The notes below the pieces were generated by a model, which had not been told where the DNA came from, searched no databases, and saw only the letters and a program-made list of their open reading frames with translations. Positions 1-7,724 of a stretch of DNA of 10,751 bases are shown here, piece by piece. Both the position numbers and the translations under genes were made by a program. Positions within the stretch are counted from its first letter, which is position 1. Each line of letters opens with the position of its first letter. This DNA comes from Candidatus Bathyarchaeota archaeon (lineage in GTDB: Archaea > Asgardarchaeota > Lokiarchaeia > Sigyniarchaeales > Sigyniarchaeaceae). Where the stretch lies: contig WJJB01000116.1 of NCBI GenBank assembly GCA_014729935.1, positions 1 through 10,751 of the forward strand, written 5' to 3'.

Positions 1-776
1 CCCACGTGATTACCTATCCAAAAGATGGACCTGTGGAATGGGCAAGGGGAAAGCCATACATCATGGGCTTGACAGCCGAGTTCTTGGCCAAGAAACATGA
101 CCTGACCAGGGAGGAACAAGACGAGGTTGCTCTCCGGAGCCATAATCGCGCTGAGGAGGCAACCAAAGATGGCAGGTTCAAGGACGAAATTGTCCCCGTG
201 GAAGTTCCACAACGCAAGCGAGATCCCATCACCTTCGACAAGGACGAGCATTTCAGGAAGGGGCAAACCATGGAACAACTCCAACGCTTGAAACCAGCCT
301 TCATCCCGAATGGCACGGTTACCGCTGGAAATTCATCCGGGATAAATGACGGGGCAGCAGCACTGGTCATCATGAGCAAGGAAAAAGCAAGTGAGCTTGG
401 GTTGGATCCATTGGCAACACTCACGGGAATTGGCATGGGGGGATGCGCACCTCAATACATGGGTGAGAGCCCGGTGCCCGCCGTGAAAGATCTCCTGGCG
501 CGAACTGGAAGGAACCTTGACCAGTACGAGCTGATCGAAGTCAACGAGGCGTTTGCATCTCAATACCTTGCATGCGAGAAACAACTCGGCTTGAACAGGG
601 AGATCGTGAATGTTAACGGTTCGGGTATTGGCTTGGGCCATCCTGTTGGATGCACGGGCGCGAGGATCATCGTTACGCTGCTTCACGAGATGATGAAGCG
701 CGGGAACAAGCTTGGATTAGCAACGCTGTGTGGTGGCGGGGGCGTGAGCATCGCAACCGAATTCACCATGGCGTAA
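1..776 (+). CDS. Thiolase (acetyl-CoA C-acyltransferase), C-terminal part, 5' end outside window
   Basis: Condenses or cleaves acyl-CoA thioesters in the cytoplasm (beta-oxidation or acetoacetyl-CoA formation). The frame is open to the left edge, so the gene is cut: about 258 residues remain of the usual 390 or so, and the N-terminal half with the acyl-accepting cysteine is missing. The GTG at base 6 is internal to the family alignment and is not taken as the start. Counting that codon as residue 1, family motifs are NSSGINDGAAAL near 109-120, NEAFA at 180-184, the catalytic histidine in GLGHPVGCTG (H212), and the second catalytic cysteine in TLCGGGG (C242), all intact. The region before NEAFA, with MGESPVPAV, is also typical. 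It ends with TAA and is followed by a strong terminator-like hairpin, so it closes a unit unrelated to the next genes. Substrate chain length cannot be read. Family call is very secure. Confidence 0.95.
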   Translation, partial: HVITYPKDGPVEWARGKPYIMGLTAEFLAKKHDLTREEQDEVALRSHNRAEEATKDGRFKDEIVPVEVPQRKRDPITFDKDEHFRKGQTMEQLQRLKPAFIPNGTVTAGNSSGINDGAAALVIMSKEKASELGLDPLATLTGIGMGGCAPQYMGESPVPAVKDLLARTGRNLDQYELIEVNEAFASQYLACEKQLGLNREIVNVNGSGIGLGHPVGCTGARIIVTLLHEMMKRGNKLGLATLCGGGGVSIATEFTMA

Positions 777-806
777 TTTGATATTTTAAATGACGATAGT
801 TGCAAG

Positions 807-838
807 GAAACGAAGATGATTTCGTTTCATTTTTTTTT
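807..838 (+). terminator. Hairpin plus T tract after the thiolase
   Basis: A perfect 8-bp inverted repeat, GAAACGAA (807-814) and TTCGTTTC (821-828) around a 6-base loop, is followed at once by A and nine T (829-838). This looks like an intrinsic terminator 31 bases after the thiolase stop. Archaeal termination mainly needs the T-rich stretch, so the stem may be dispensable. Confidence 0.65.
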
Positions 839-905
839 CAATATTGCCAACATGATCCCGCTACTAGAAATGGCTGTTTTTCTTTCTCGAAAAGAGAGAA
901 ACGTA

Positions 906-917
906 GAAATTAAAAGG
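906..917 (+). promoter_or_regulatory. Candidate archaeal TATA box for the membrane protein / GH99-like pair
   Basis: The A/T-rich element AAATTAAAAGG lies about 45 bases before the ATG at 956. Transcription starting roughly 27 bases downstream would give a leader of about 18 nt that still contains the AGGTG ribosome binding site at 941-945. It sits after the thiolase terminator, as expected for a new unit. Seen by pattern only; other A/T-rich stretches occur in the same gap. Confidence 0.3.
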
Positions 918-955
918 TCAATAAATCAATAGTCTATAGTAGGTGCAATATAGCG

Positions 956-1594
956 ATGAAAGCTACAGGAAAGCGCATTTGGCAAGTTCTCACTGATCCT
1001 TGGGAATACTCGTGGAGGGCGAGACATGGGTCCAGCTTTGGTATTCTGGTTCTTGCAGGAACGTTTCTTTCCATGTACATGTATTTTTTTGGTTATCAGG
1101 AGCCATTTTTCAACTTGAATGATAGGGAATTATTCAACGCTGTTATCAACACGATATTGCAGGCCATGCTTGGCATGATAGTCTTCTTATTGTGGTACCT
1201 TGTTGACTTGGGATTAGCCCGGGTATTTTTCAAGAAATATCCCGATTGGCGGAGATCCACCAAGAATCTCATTTCTGACGGGATGATCCCACTGATCATG
1301 TGCGTCATGGCTTGGACCTACCTGCGAATCGTGTTTAAGGGCTCCTACTTGCGGTGGGGCCTAACTTGGTTACCTTTTGTAACGATTGGTACCACTTTCA
1401 CGTGGCATTACGTTATCATCTACATTATCGGGTCGCAAATTGTGAAGGGTGAACAAAGCTGCGAGGTTAGGCGCTGGAACTACTTTTTCATTGCGTGGAT
1501 TGCCGTCGTTGTGGCAGGCACCATATGCTTCTTCCTGGGTGCCCCATATGCCTTCGGAGGAACACCATTCACATTTTTTGAGCAGGTCTTCTGA
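956..1594 (+). CDS. Five-helix membrane protein, unknown function
   Basis: I do not recognise this 212-residue protein. It shows about five hydrophobic helices (roughly 27-46, 62-88, 108-126, 136-162 and 175-196), with basic connecting segments such as KKYPDWRRSTK (93-103) and VRRW (171-174), so it is an integral membrane protein without a cleavable signal. No catalytic motif is evident. The length and five-helix layout resemble Yip1-type membrane proteins, but that is topology only and no diagnostic motif was found. The ATG has AGGTG ten bases upstream. The next gene starts 18 bases after its stop on the same strand, so the two are probably co-transcribed and this protein may assist the GH99-like enzyme or its glycan at the membrane; that role is inference. 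Confidence 0.8.
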   Translation: MKATGKRIWQVLTDPWEYSWRARHGSSFGILVLAGTFLSMYMYFFGYQEPFFNLNDRELFNAVINTILQAMLGMIVFLLWYLVDLGLARVFFKKYPDWRRSTKNLISDGMIPLIMCVMAWTYLRIVFKGSYLRWGLTWLPFVTIGTTFTWHYVIIYIIGSQIVKGEQSCEVRRWNYFFIAWIAVVVAGTICFFLGAPYAFGGTPFTFFEQVF

Positions 1595-1612
1595 TTGCTG
1601 TGGTGATCATGC

Positions 1613-2965
1613 ATGAATAGAAAACAAAGCATCCAAGATATTCGTCGGAACGGTGGATCCGGGATAATTCGCTGGATTCCCATCGTCTTCATTATTCTTG
1701 CATTAACGGTATCGTTCGTGCCCTTCATGAGCAACCCGCGCCTTAATTCATCTCCCTTCGGAGCACCTCAGCTGTCAGACCCATACGTGAGAAGCACCAC
1801 CGACGATCGGCTTGTATTCACGTATTATTTCTACTGGTATGATTGGAACACCTCCTTCCACTTCAGCTCCGTGGAATGCGCGGACTGGAACGCCTACCAT
1901 CCCGTTAATCCGGAAGAAGTCTCCTATCTTAATGCTGATTGGCACTATCGTGAGCTAAAGGATATGATCATGGCGGGGGTCGATGTTGTCCTTCCCGTCT
2001 ACGACGGAAATCCAATGTTGCGCGGCCATCCCTCCGAGGAGTGGGCGTGGCAAGGACTCCCGCCTCTCATCGAGGCATTGGATCAGCTCGAGACGGAGGA
2101 TTATAACAGTGAGAATGGCAGGAACGCCACCAATCCCATTCCCAAGGTTGGGATGTTCTTGGATACTTCCTATCTTGAACATGGTTTTTCTGAGGAGGAG
2201 CTAGACTCGGCAGATCCCATGAATAACCAGACTCTTTGGGATTATTTTTACGATGGTATTGCTGATTTCTTCTCCTATTTTGATCCAAAGTATCTCCAGC
2301 AGGTGGAACACGCCGATGACTCCAGCCAACCTACGGCGTACATCGTGTGGTTGTGGTTCCAAAATAAGATGAGCAGGTTCTCCCAGCACACGCTTGATTA
2401 TGTAGAGGCACGTTTCTTGGATGAATTTAACCATTCCTTGATATTCGTGGGTACAGGTGATAGAACGTGGCGGACATCATGGATGGGCAATGCTCCCGAA
2501 ATCGACGGGGCCTACCAGTGGATGCCTTACGAGAAAGGCTATGGAATACGTGAATACTCGCCCATCCGTATCGGAACCGCCATTGCTGGTGTGAATTTCG
2601 GAAACGAAACCAATGGTTCCGTGTGTGTTGACGGGAGGAAGCCCCGCTATGCTCCACATGATCCCGGGAAGTACCGGGCAAGCCTACAGGCCCTCTTGGA
2701 AAAAGATTGCAATTGGATTGCACTCGATACATGGAATGAATTCCACGAGGGCACTCAGATGTGCAGGACCATCGAGCATGGTGATACTTTCATCAAAATA
2801 GCAGGCGAATGGAGCGAACGGTTCCACACGGAACCACCCGCTTCTCCGATCAAACTTTTTTTTATGGAACAGCCAGCAATCTTCATCATCATCGGGGGTC
2901 TTGGCGTTCTCGGTTGGGCCGCATGGTCTTGGTGGCCGAAAAAACGCGATAAACTCCATTCTTGA
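1613..2965 (+). CDS. Extracellular GH99 / WbsX-like glycoside hydrolase-type protein, anchored at both ends
   Basis: 450 residues. One transmembrane segment near the N-terminus (21-38, after basic residues) and one at the C-terminus (about 420-441, followed by KKRDK) leave the whole central domain outside the cell. That domain fits the GH99-like/WbsX group: FTYYFYWYDW (69-78) near the first strand, AGVDVVLPVYDG (121-132), and the late motif DTWNEFHEGT (372-381) followed by an EHGDTFI segment, as in the TWNEWHEGT region of these proteins. The domain carries seven N-glycosylation sequons (N45, N79, N171, N205, N273, N331, N334) and four cysteines (C89, C338, C366, C384), consistent with a surface protein. 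GH99 enzymes cleave mannan-type glycans, and WbsX proteins occur in polysaccharide clusters; the substrate here is unknown. GGTGAT at 1602-1607 supports the ATG at 1613. Family fairly secure, activity not. Confidence 0.75.
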   Translation: MNRKQSIQDIRRNGGSGIIRWIPIVFIILALTVSFVPFMSNPRLNSSPFGAPQLSDPYVRSTTDDRLVFTYYFYWYDWNTSFHFSSVECADWNAYHPVNPEEVSYLNADWHYRELKDMIMAGVDVVLPVYDGNPMLRGHPSEEWAWQGLPPLIEALDQLETEDYNSENGRNATNPIPKVGMFLDTSYLEHGFSEEELDSADPMNNQTLWDYFYDGIADFFSYFDPKYLQQVEHADDSSQPTAYIVWLWFQNKMSRFSQHTLDYVEARFLDEFNHSLIFVGTGDRTWRTSWMGNAPEIDGAYQWMPYEKGYGIREYSPIRIGTAIAGVNFGNETNGSVCVDGRKPRYAPHDPGKYRASLQALLEKDCNWIALDTWNEFHEGTQMCRTIEHGDTFIKIAGEWSERFHTEPPASPIKLFFMEQPAIFIIIGGLGVLGWAAWSWWPKKRDKLHS

Positions 2966-3430
2966 GTGAAACACGTCGTTTTGGATATGGCGGTTCATTT
3001 CTTAGCGATTAGCTTTTCGCACGTATTGTGAGCTTCCCAACCATGTAAGCTTGGACCGTGGAATGGATCCATATCATATCACCAATTGCCCACTCCCAGA
3101 ACGGAAATCCCAGGAACTTTCCCCAGAAACTCGATAGAGTCCAAGCCGCCATACTCGACAACTCCCAAGCCATTCAGCCAGTGGATTATGGTCCTGCCGG
3201 CTCAAGGTGCTTATGGAATTATCGAGAATGCTGTATGAACTTGGAAAGTAAATGAATGCTAGAAGTAACATTAGCCATTGAACTACAACGCCCTAAACTA
3301 AAGGACGTGGCTTACTGGCGGAAAACGGGTAAAATCCGGCTATGATCACGAAGTAGGCATGGATTTCCTTGCTACTTGCATTTCACTTGGCTAATATTGT
3401 CTACCACCCTGCTCACCAACATGAATCCAT
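2966..3430. other. 465-base convergent intergenic region
   Basis: Lies between the stop codons of two converging genes. No tRNA, rRNA or repeat array was found. Short reading frames exist on both strands but none has a recognisable domain; the most protein-like one is listed separately. No clear T-tract terminator was seen for either converging gene. The region may hold an unrecognised small RNA or gene remnant, but nothing specific supports this. Confidence 0.5.
3009..3173 (-). CDS. Possible 54-residue hydrophobic small protein
   Basis: An ATG-to-TAA frame that encodes 54 residues, six of them tryptophan, with an aromatic, mostly hydrophobic middle (WGKFLGFPFWEW, 17-28) and a basic tail ending KLTIRAKS. 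It could be a small membrane-associated protein or the C-terminal remnant of a decayed gene, since an in-frame TGA lies three codons before the ATG. Against it: no clear ribosome binding site, and TGG codons arise easily in this G-rich strand. I recognise no family. Weak call. Confidence 0.2.
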   Translation of the reverse strand: MAWELSSMAAWTLSSFWGKFLGFPFWEWAIGDMIWIHSTVQAYMVGKLTIRAKS

Positions 3431-4195
3431 CTAGTCAGATATTTTCAATCCCTGCCGGTACAGGAGTGCAGCCAAGGTTTGCAAGACACACCCAAGAACG
3501 GTATCCCAATCCATAGGTATTTTCAAACCGGTGATAGCTTCGAGCGAGATCTCTTGTATCTCCAAGGTATACAAGAATCCCAAGTAAAATAGGAATGAAG
3601 CGAAGATGATAGAGATCGATCTCTTACGCAAGTCTCCCGTGGAAGCGACGGCTATCTTGATGTTTACAGCGAGATTTAATATCAACCCGTAGGCAAATCC
3701 AAGTATAGAGCTGGTGACCATGATAAATGAGTAGTAACTCCAAGTTATTGCTGGAATGAAAATTAGCAGGAGCCCGCCCGAGATGATGAACAAGATCTTG
3801 GTTCCCGGCGTCCGCTTCCACCCGATGGTCTCCTCAACTGGATAAATTTGAGCACCTATCAAGATCAAGATGCCTGCCAATCCCAAAATATAGAGCGGTA
3901 GTATCAGGTTTTCCAAGAACAGGATCTTTTCAGTATTCCCCGGGATCTCTGATCCGGGAAATGATTCCCTGATCCAATTTACGAGGGATGGCTCGATGAT
4001 ATCCAGGACCGAGTAAATCGAGAGTCCAATTTGAAATCCAAACAAGGCGAGAAAGAAAACTCCATACCCGATGAAAAACTTGTTCACGAATCCGCTTTGT
4101 TTTGACTTGATGTAATTACTCCTGAAGAAATAAAACATGTAGAAATAGACGCCAATTAAGGCAATTCTTGCGAGAGCTGCAATCAGTTCCTCCAT
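3431..4195 (-). CDS. Seven-helix membrane protein, unknown function
   Basis: A 254-residue integral membrane protein with about seven hydrophobic helices (near 5-24, 40-62, 93-116, 132-152, 155-179, 193-212 and 232-247). A polar loop of about 30 residues follows helix 2 and contains most of the charged residues outside the membrane. The layout resembles the 7TM sensor-like modules that are common in archaea, but no kinase or other cytoplasmic domain follows and there is no conserved retinal lysine that I can point to. The ATG has AGGTAT about eight bases upstream, and a TATA-like element lies in the 86-base gap behind it, so the gene may have its own promoter although it follows the GHMP kinase on the same strand. 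It could be a membrane partner or sensor for the neighbouring sugar genes; no function is claimed. Confidence 0.75.
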   Translation of the reverse strand: MEELIAALARIALIGVYFYMFYFFRSNYIKSKQSGFVNKFFIGYGVFFLALFGFQIGLSIYSVLDIIEPSLVNWIRESFPGSEIPGNTEKILFLENLILPLYILGLAGILILIGAQIYPVEETIGWKRTPGTKILFIISGGLLLIFIPAITWSYYSFIMVTSSILGFAYGLILNLAVNIKIAVASTGDLRKRSISIIFASFLFYLGFLYTLEIQEISLEAITGLKIPMDWDTVLGCVLQTLAALLYRQGLKISD

Positions 4196-4231
4196 GGTGG
4201 ATACCTGCCTTTACGGTTATGTGGTAATGGT

Positions 4232-4243
4232 CGATATTTTATC
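4232..4243 (-). promoter_or_regulatory. Candidate TATA box for the seven-helix protein
   Basis: On the - strand, GATAAAATATCG, preceded by AAG, lies 37 to 48 bases before the ATG at 4195. Initiation about 27 bases downstream would leave a leader of about 16 nt that includes the AGGTAT ribosome binding site. The spacing fits an archaeal promoter; pattern only. Confidence 0.35.
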
Positions 4244-4281
4244 CTTGGTCTTGTTTACTTAAAGATGAATTGCTGTTTTCA

Positions 4282-5298
4282 TCAAATCAATGTTAACCTC
4301 ACGACATCGCAATTGAGCTTGCTGAATTCTCGTTTCAAGGTTTCCAGCATTTGATCATCCGAGAATGTGCCAATGATGGCACCACCAGACCCGGGAAATT
4401 TTGCTGTTGCACCGATTGACCTCGCCAGCTTGATCATCTCGAGATTTTCAACAGCTATTGAATAGATGCTTGCTCTCAAGTCGAAATTCTTATCGATGCA
4501 TGCCTTGAATCCTTCTTGGTCATCTTTCAAGAGGGCATCATACCCTTTCTGGGCATTAGCTGCAATTTCTTGCATCACGCGTCTTACCTTTTCATCGCCA
4601 TTCAACCATTGTTTTCGAACATCATTATGGGCGGTTGCCTTGTGTGTGAGGTTAATCTTGTATGCCAGGTACATTGGCGGGAATGCATTTGGATCCATGG
4701 TTCCATATTTACCGTAACCGTGCTCTTTCATGTAATCTTCGTCAAAATCCATGAATATGGGCTCGTCATACACCTGAACGACGCGATCCTGCAAACCTGC
4801 CGAGATGCCGAGCTCCTTGGTCTCGGACCACAGGACGTAGTTTGCCATCACGGGTTTTTCGATGGTAATCCCGTAAAAATTTGCCAAGGCCTTGATGGTG
4901 GAGGTGATAATTGCGGAACTGCCAGCAAGCCCCACCTGCCTGGGAATGTTTGAGGTGTACCTGATCGTGAATTGCTTGTCTTCCAAATTGATGCCGTTCA
5001 ATTTCACGTAGTCATGAAATTGCTTGATAGCAGCCTTGATCAACCTGAATCCACCGTAATACCCGTTGATCTTGAGATCCGCGATCAAGTCATCCAGGCT
5101 ATTGAAGGCAACATGATCGCTGGGACCAGGGAGGATCTCTATCCGATTACATTCAAATAAAATAATTTGCGCGTGAAAATTTCTCGCGGGAACTGCAATG
5201 GTTTTACCAAAGAATCCATCGCTTGGATTACCAAGAATCCCGCATCTAGCGGATGTATTGATTCGTATCATCACTCTTGTTTCTCCCATGTTGCTCAT
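4282..5298 (-). CDS. GHMP-family sugar kinase, glucuronokinase-like
   Basis: Predicted to phosphorylate the anomeric (C1) hydroxyl of a sugar acid with ATP; plant glucuronokinase makes glucuronate 1-phosphate from glucuronate. Numbering from the chosen start: N-terminal ILGNPSDGFFGKT (21-33), as in plant glucuronokinase; NGYYGGFRL (78-86), matching the plant GYYGG(V/F)RL segment; ATP-binding motif IPRQVGLAGSSA (118-129); GLQDRV (168-173); QWLNGDE (230-236); and the third GHMP motif AKFPGSGGA (299-307). These matches run along the whole 338 residues, so this is not just a generic GHMP kinase. The frame could begin at a TTG at 5319 or at an ATG at 5289 or 5271; the ATG at 5298 is chosen as the longest ATG start. 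It lies 36 bases after the isomerase stop, so it is probably co-transcribed and may act on the same or a related sugar acid. Exact substrate is unproven. Confidence 0.85.
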   Translation of the reverse strand: MSNMGETRVMIRINTSARCGILGNPSDGFFGKTIAVPARNFHAQIILFECNRIEILPGPSDHVAFNSLDDLIADLKINGYYGGFRLIKAAIKQFHDYVKLNGINLEDKQFTIRYTSNIPRQVGLAGSSAIITSTIKALANFYGITIEKPVMANYVLWSETKELGISAGLQDRVVQVYDEPIFMDFDEDYMKEHGYGKYGTMDPNAFPPMYLAYKINLTHKATAHNDVRKQWLNGDEKVRRVMQEIAANAQKGYDALLKDDQEGFKACIDKNFDLRASIYSIAVENLEMIKLARSIGATAKFPGSGGAIIGTFSDDQMLETLKREFSKLNCDVVRLTLI

Positions 5299-5334
5299 TT
5301 TCCCATTGGTTGGGTGCAATATCGATTCAATCTC

Positions 5335-6642
5335 TCAAGTGATCACTTGCCATCCCTTGATCTTTGCAAGGATCTTGAATGCCTCCATGTAATTTCCATG
5401 GACCATGGAAACGTGGTGCGCGATGCCGTTTGAGATGATCTTATCAAGCACGTTCTTGGTTCCCTCGCCGGGGAAAATAACTTTCAGGTACGTTCCCTTC
5501 AATTTCTTCTCCATTGGAATGCCTTCTCCTTCTTGGAGAAAGATCCGGTATGACTGCCGACCATAATCGATGCGGCAAATGGAAACATGTCCTGGTTTCA
5601 AGACGAATCCTGCCGTCACGCCTTTTCCCGCAGCGAAATAGGTATCAAGGGAACGCTTGCACTTTCCATCCCAGGTATTGCAGGGAGCGACACCACAATG
5701 CCACAATAACGCGAAATCCTCATCGAAGTTAACTTGGGAAAAATCCGCCAAGAAAGGTGTTTTTGCTCCAATGGCCGCGTGGGCGATCATGGTTGCTGCA
5801 GCAAGAATATCGCCTTCACAAGCCAAGATCATGCCCTTCGATTGGAGTATCGACATGGCACCACACGGGGCGATACCATGCATGCTTGCGAACTCTGGCC
5901 AGCATCGGATTGCCAAGGCGGATAAATCTTTTGATTCCATCACCACCTTGATGCCATGGCATAATTTAGCAACATTCTCCACCTGTTCATCGGAAAGCTC
6001 GCTCGTATCGAAAAAATGGGTTAGTTCTCCCTTCCAATAAGATAATTGTTCTGATGGGATGTCGTGATGAAATAAATCAGTTAGTTCCACGTGTTCGACC
6101 ATGATTCCCGTTTCCTTGTAGAGATCTAGTTCGTCCACGTCGATGTTGAAAAATCCAGATGCATGGTAACCGGCTAAGCCAATCTTTGCACTCTCAAGTG
6201 CTCTATTGATGCGAATGGCATCGATCCATGTCTCATCGACGGAATCCCCGATGGTGTAGTGGATACCATCCACACCTGCCTTGTATAGGTTTGATGCATC
6301 CAAGTTCAAGCCACAAACCGAGTTCAGCCTGATCTTCCCTCCATCATATGGTAATTCCTCCAGTGCCCACAAGAGAATGGGTTTCCTCAAGGCCGCGTTG
6401 ATGGTTAATGCCAAGTGCCCAAGATGAAACGTCCCTGAAATCAAGATCACCCCATCCAAGCTCGCGCCTGAAAATATCTTGGCGGCACTTATTGCATCCT
6501 CTAAATCAATTACCAGATCATCGATGAATGTGAAATCAACTGCGTCAATGCATGCCAAATCCTTCTGGATATTACCATACAGTGAACTAGCGGCCCTGTA
6601 ATCAAACGTTTTCCTAGCCAGACATGCGACTCCAATGGACAC
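5335..6642 (-). CDS. L-fucose/L-arabinose isomerase-like sugar isomerase
   Basis: Predicted metal-dependent aldose-ketose isomerase. 435 residues, close to the shorter fucose-isomerase-like proteins. The N-terminus (SIGVACLARKTFD, 2-14) is typical of this family. The metal-site pattern is visible: E276 in ACEGDILAA and D300 in ADFSQ, 24 residues apart, the same spacing as E337 and D361 of E. coli FucI; a histidine pair in NGIAHHVSMVHGNY (405-418) fits the third ligand (FucI H528). WHCG (314-317) is also family-like. The start is GTG, with an in-frame stop 6 codons upstream, and no good ribosome binding site at normal distance (GGTGAT lies about 20 bases away). Family secure, substrate unknown. 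Beside a transaldolase and a reductase, a 6-substituted hexose such as sulfoquinovose or glucuronate is plausible. Confidence 0.85.
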   Translation of the reverse strand: MSIGVACLARKTFDYRAASSLYGNIQKDLACIDAVDFTFIDDLVIDLEDAISAAKIFSGASLDGVILISGTFHLGHLALTINAALRKPILLWALEELPYDGGKIRLNSVCGLNLDASNLYKAGVDGIHYTIGDSVDETWIDAIRINRALESAKIGLAGYHASGFFNIDVDELDLYKETGIMVEHVELTDLFHHDIPSEQLSYWKGELTHFFDTSELSDEQVENVAKLCHGIKVVMESKDLSALAIRCWPEFASMHGIAPCGAMSILQSKGMILACEGDILAAATMIAHAAIGAKTPFLADFSQVNFDEDFALLWHCGVAPCNTWDGKCKRSLDTYFAAGKGVTAGFVLKPGHVSICRIDYGRQSYRIFLQEGEGIPMEKKLKGTYLKVIFPGEGTKNVLDKIISNGIAHHVSMVHGNYMEAFKILAKIKGWQVIT

Positions 6643-6775
6643 TTGTTGCTTGCTAATTGCTCATCACCAGCCATCAACTCAATTGGGGATGTACCCGTGC
6701 ATCACCGGGGAAAAGGGAAATATTACATTTTTACTTTTTCACGTTTCAATTTTTCATGTTCTTATAGGCGTGGAA

Positions 6776-6797
6776 ACCACCAACTTTAGCCGGTGGT
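6776..6797 (-). terminator. Weak hairpin after the permease
   Basis: ACCACC and GGTGGT pair around a 10-base loop, 7 bases after the permease stop on the - strand. No T tract follows, so termination is uncertain; it could be an attenuating or processing structure between the four-gene operon and the isomerase gene. The rest of the 162-base gap is A/T-rich at 6719-6760, where a promoter for the isomerase could lie. Confidence 0.25.
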
Positions 6798-6804
6798 GGG
6801 TGAC

Positions 6805-7719
6805 TCATGAAAATAACAACAAGAGGATCCACATGAGAAAGAAGCTAATCAAGTTCGTGAGATTAATGAGCGTGCCTCCCAGTTTTTCATCGTAACCATA
6901 CGTTATCATGTACACCACATTCGCCATGCCAATGGGTAGAATGAATGCAATGAGTAAAATGGTCCTGGGTAGTAAATCCCACGGGAGAAATGCGTGCATG
7001 AGAATCCCCGTCATGATACCGATCCCGTATCGCAAGGCAAGCACCTTCAGGATCCTCTTCCACCGTGTCGAATCAAGCGAGATGTTCAAAAAGATACCAA
7101 GCGTCAGGTATACAATGAGATGGTTCGCGCGGGATATGGTTTCCAATACTGAGGCAGTGAACCCGGTGAACTGGAAATCGCTAGCGTTGAGCACGATGGA
7201 TATTATATAGCAATAGATTGCAGGAGCGGAAAACACTTTCTTGAAAATGGACTTGGCATCCATCTTGATACCTTCTCTTGGCGAATGCCGAATCGATAGC
7301 ACGTAATTTAGCACGAAAATGACGAAGACATTCCCGAAATCAAACATTGCAGTGTATCCCATTCCTTCATCCCCGTAAATCCCTCGCATCAGCGGAAATG
7401 CGAAATTACCAATATTAAAACCCAAGCATGATACCGTCATTAATCCCCTTGATGATTCATCTTCCCTTGAAAAAGAAAACCACGCCACGAGATACATCAC
7501 TGCTGAGTAGCCCAACGAAAATAATGGCATGGCCAACATCATGACATCCAGCTCCAAGGAGTCCAAACTTGTTAGTATGGTTGCGGGGAGCGTGATATAG
7601 AAAATGATTGCTGCAAGCACCTTCCCATCTGCTTCGGTTACCACTCGTGAGCGCTTGAGTGCATACCCGAGCAAGAGAATGATCAAGGATAGAGCAAATT
7701 GGGAGTTTACATCGATCAT
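6805..7719 (-). CDS. Auxin-efflux-carrier (AEC) family permease
   Basis: A 304-residue membrane transporter of the AEC/MdcF family, which move small organic acids and similar anions across the cell membrane. About ten helices in two five-helix halves are visible, joined by a polar stretch near 143-158. Family-type segments are GFNIGNFAFPL (100-110), with its NxGxxxxPL pattern, and AFILPIGMANVVYMITYGYD (258-277), where the second half repeats the broken-helix motif. An open frame continues further upstream, but it lies inside the dehydrogenase gene; the ATG at 7719 gives the normal family length and sits 5 bases after the dehydrogenase stop. It is the last gene of the tight four-gene operon. 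Export of the acid or sulfonate end product of the pathway is the natural role, or uptake of its substrate; neither can be decided from sequence. Confidence 0.88.
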   Translation of the reverse strand: MIDVNSQFALSLIILLLGYALKRSRVVTEADGKVLAAIIFYITLPATILTSLDSLELDVMMLAMPLFSLGYSAVMYLVAWFSFSREDESSRGLMTVSCLGFNIGNFAFPLMRGIYGDEGMGYTAMFDFGNVFVIFVLNYVLSIRHSPREGIKMDAKSIFKKVFSAPAIYCYIISIVLNASDFQFTGFTASVLETISRANHLIVYLTLGIFLNISLDSTRWKRILKVLALRYGIGIMTGILMHAFLPWDLLPRTILLIAFILPIGMANVVYMITYGYDEKLGGTLINLTNLISFFLMWILLLLFS

Positions 7720-7724
7720 CGTGG

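Noticed and set aside
883..901. Short inverted repeat TTTCTC / GAGAAA before the five-helix protein gene
   Set aside because: Only 6 bp of A/T-rich pairing with no T tract; likely chance in an A/T-rich gap, and no known operator resembles it.
3220..3300. tRNA-like start on the - strand (GGGCGTT followed by GTAGTTCAATGG)
   Set aside because: No matching AACGCCC acceptor 3' strand, no proper anticodon stem and no GGTTCGA-type T arm follow, so it does not fold as a tRNA.
4466..5433. Several + strand open frames opposite the GHMP kinase
   Set aside because: They are antisense to a gene with full-length family motifs, have no recognisable domains and no ribosome binding sites.
5657..6040. A 127-codon + strand frame opposite the isomerase
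   Set aside because: Antisense to the conserved metal-site region of the isomerase; its composition reflects the complementary strand.
6643..6720. An alternative isomerase start at an upstream ATG (MAGDEQLASNK frame)
   Set aside because: That ATG is in a different frame and would need a frameshift; homologues begin near the GTG start, so no extension is required.
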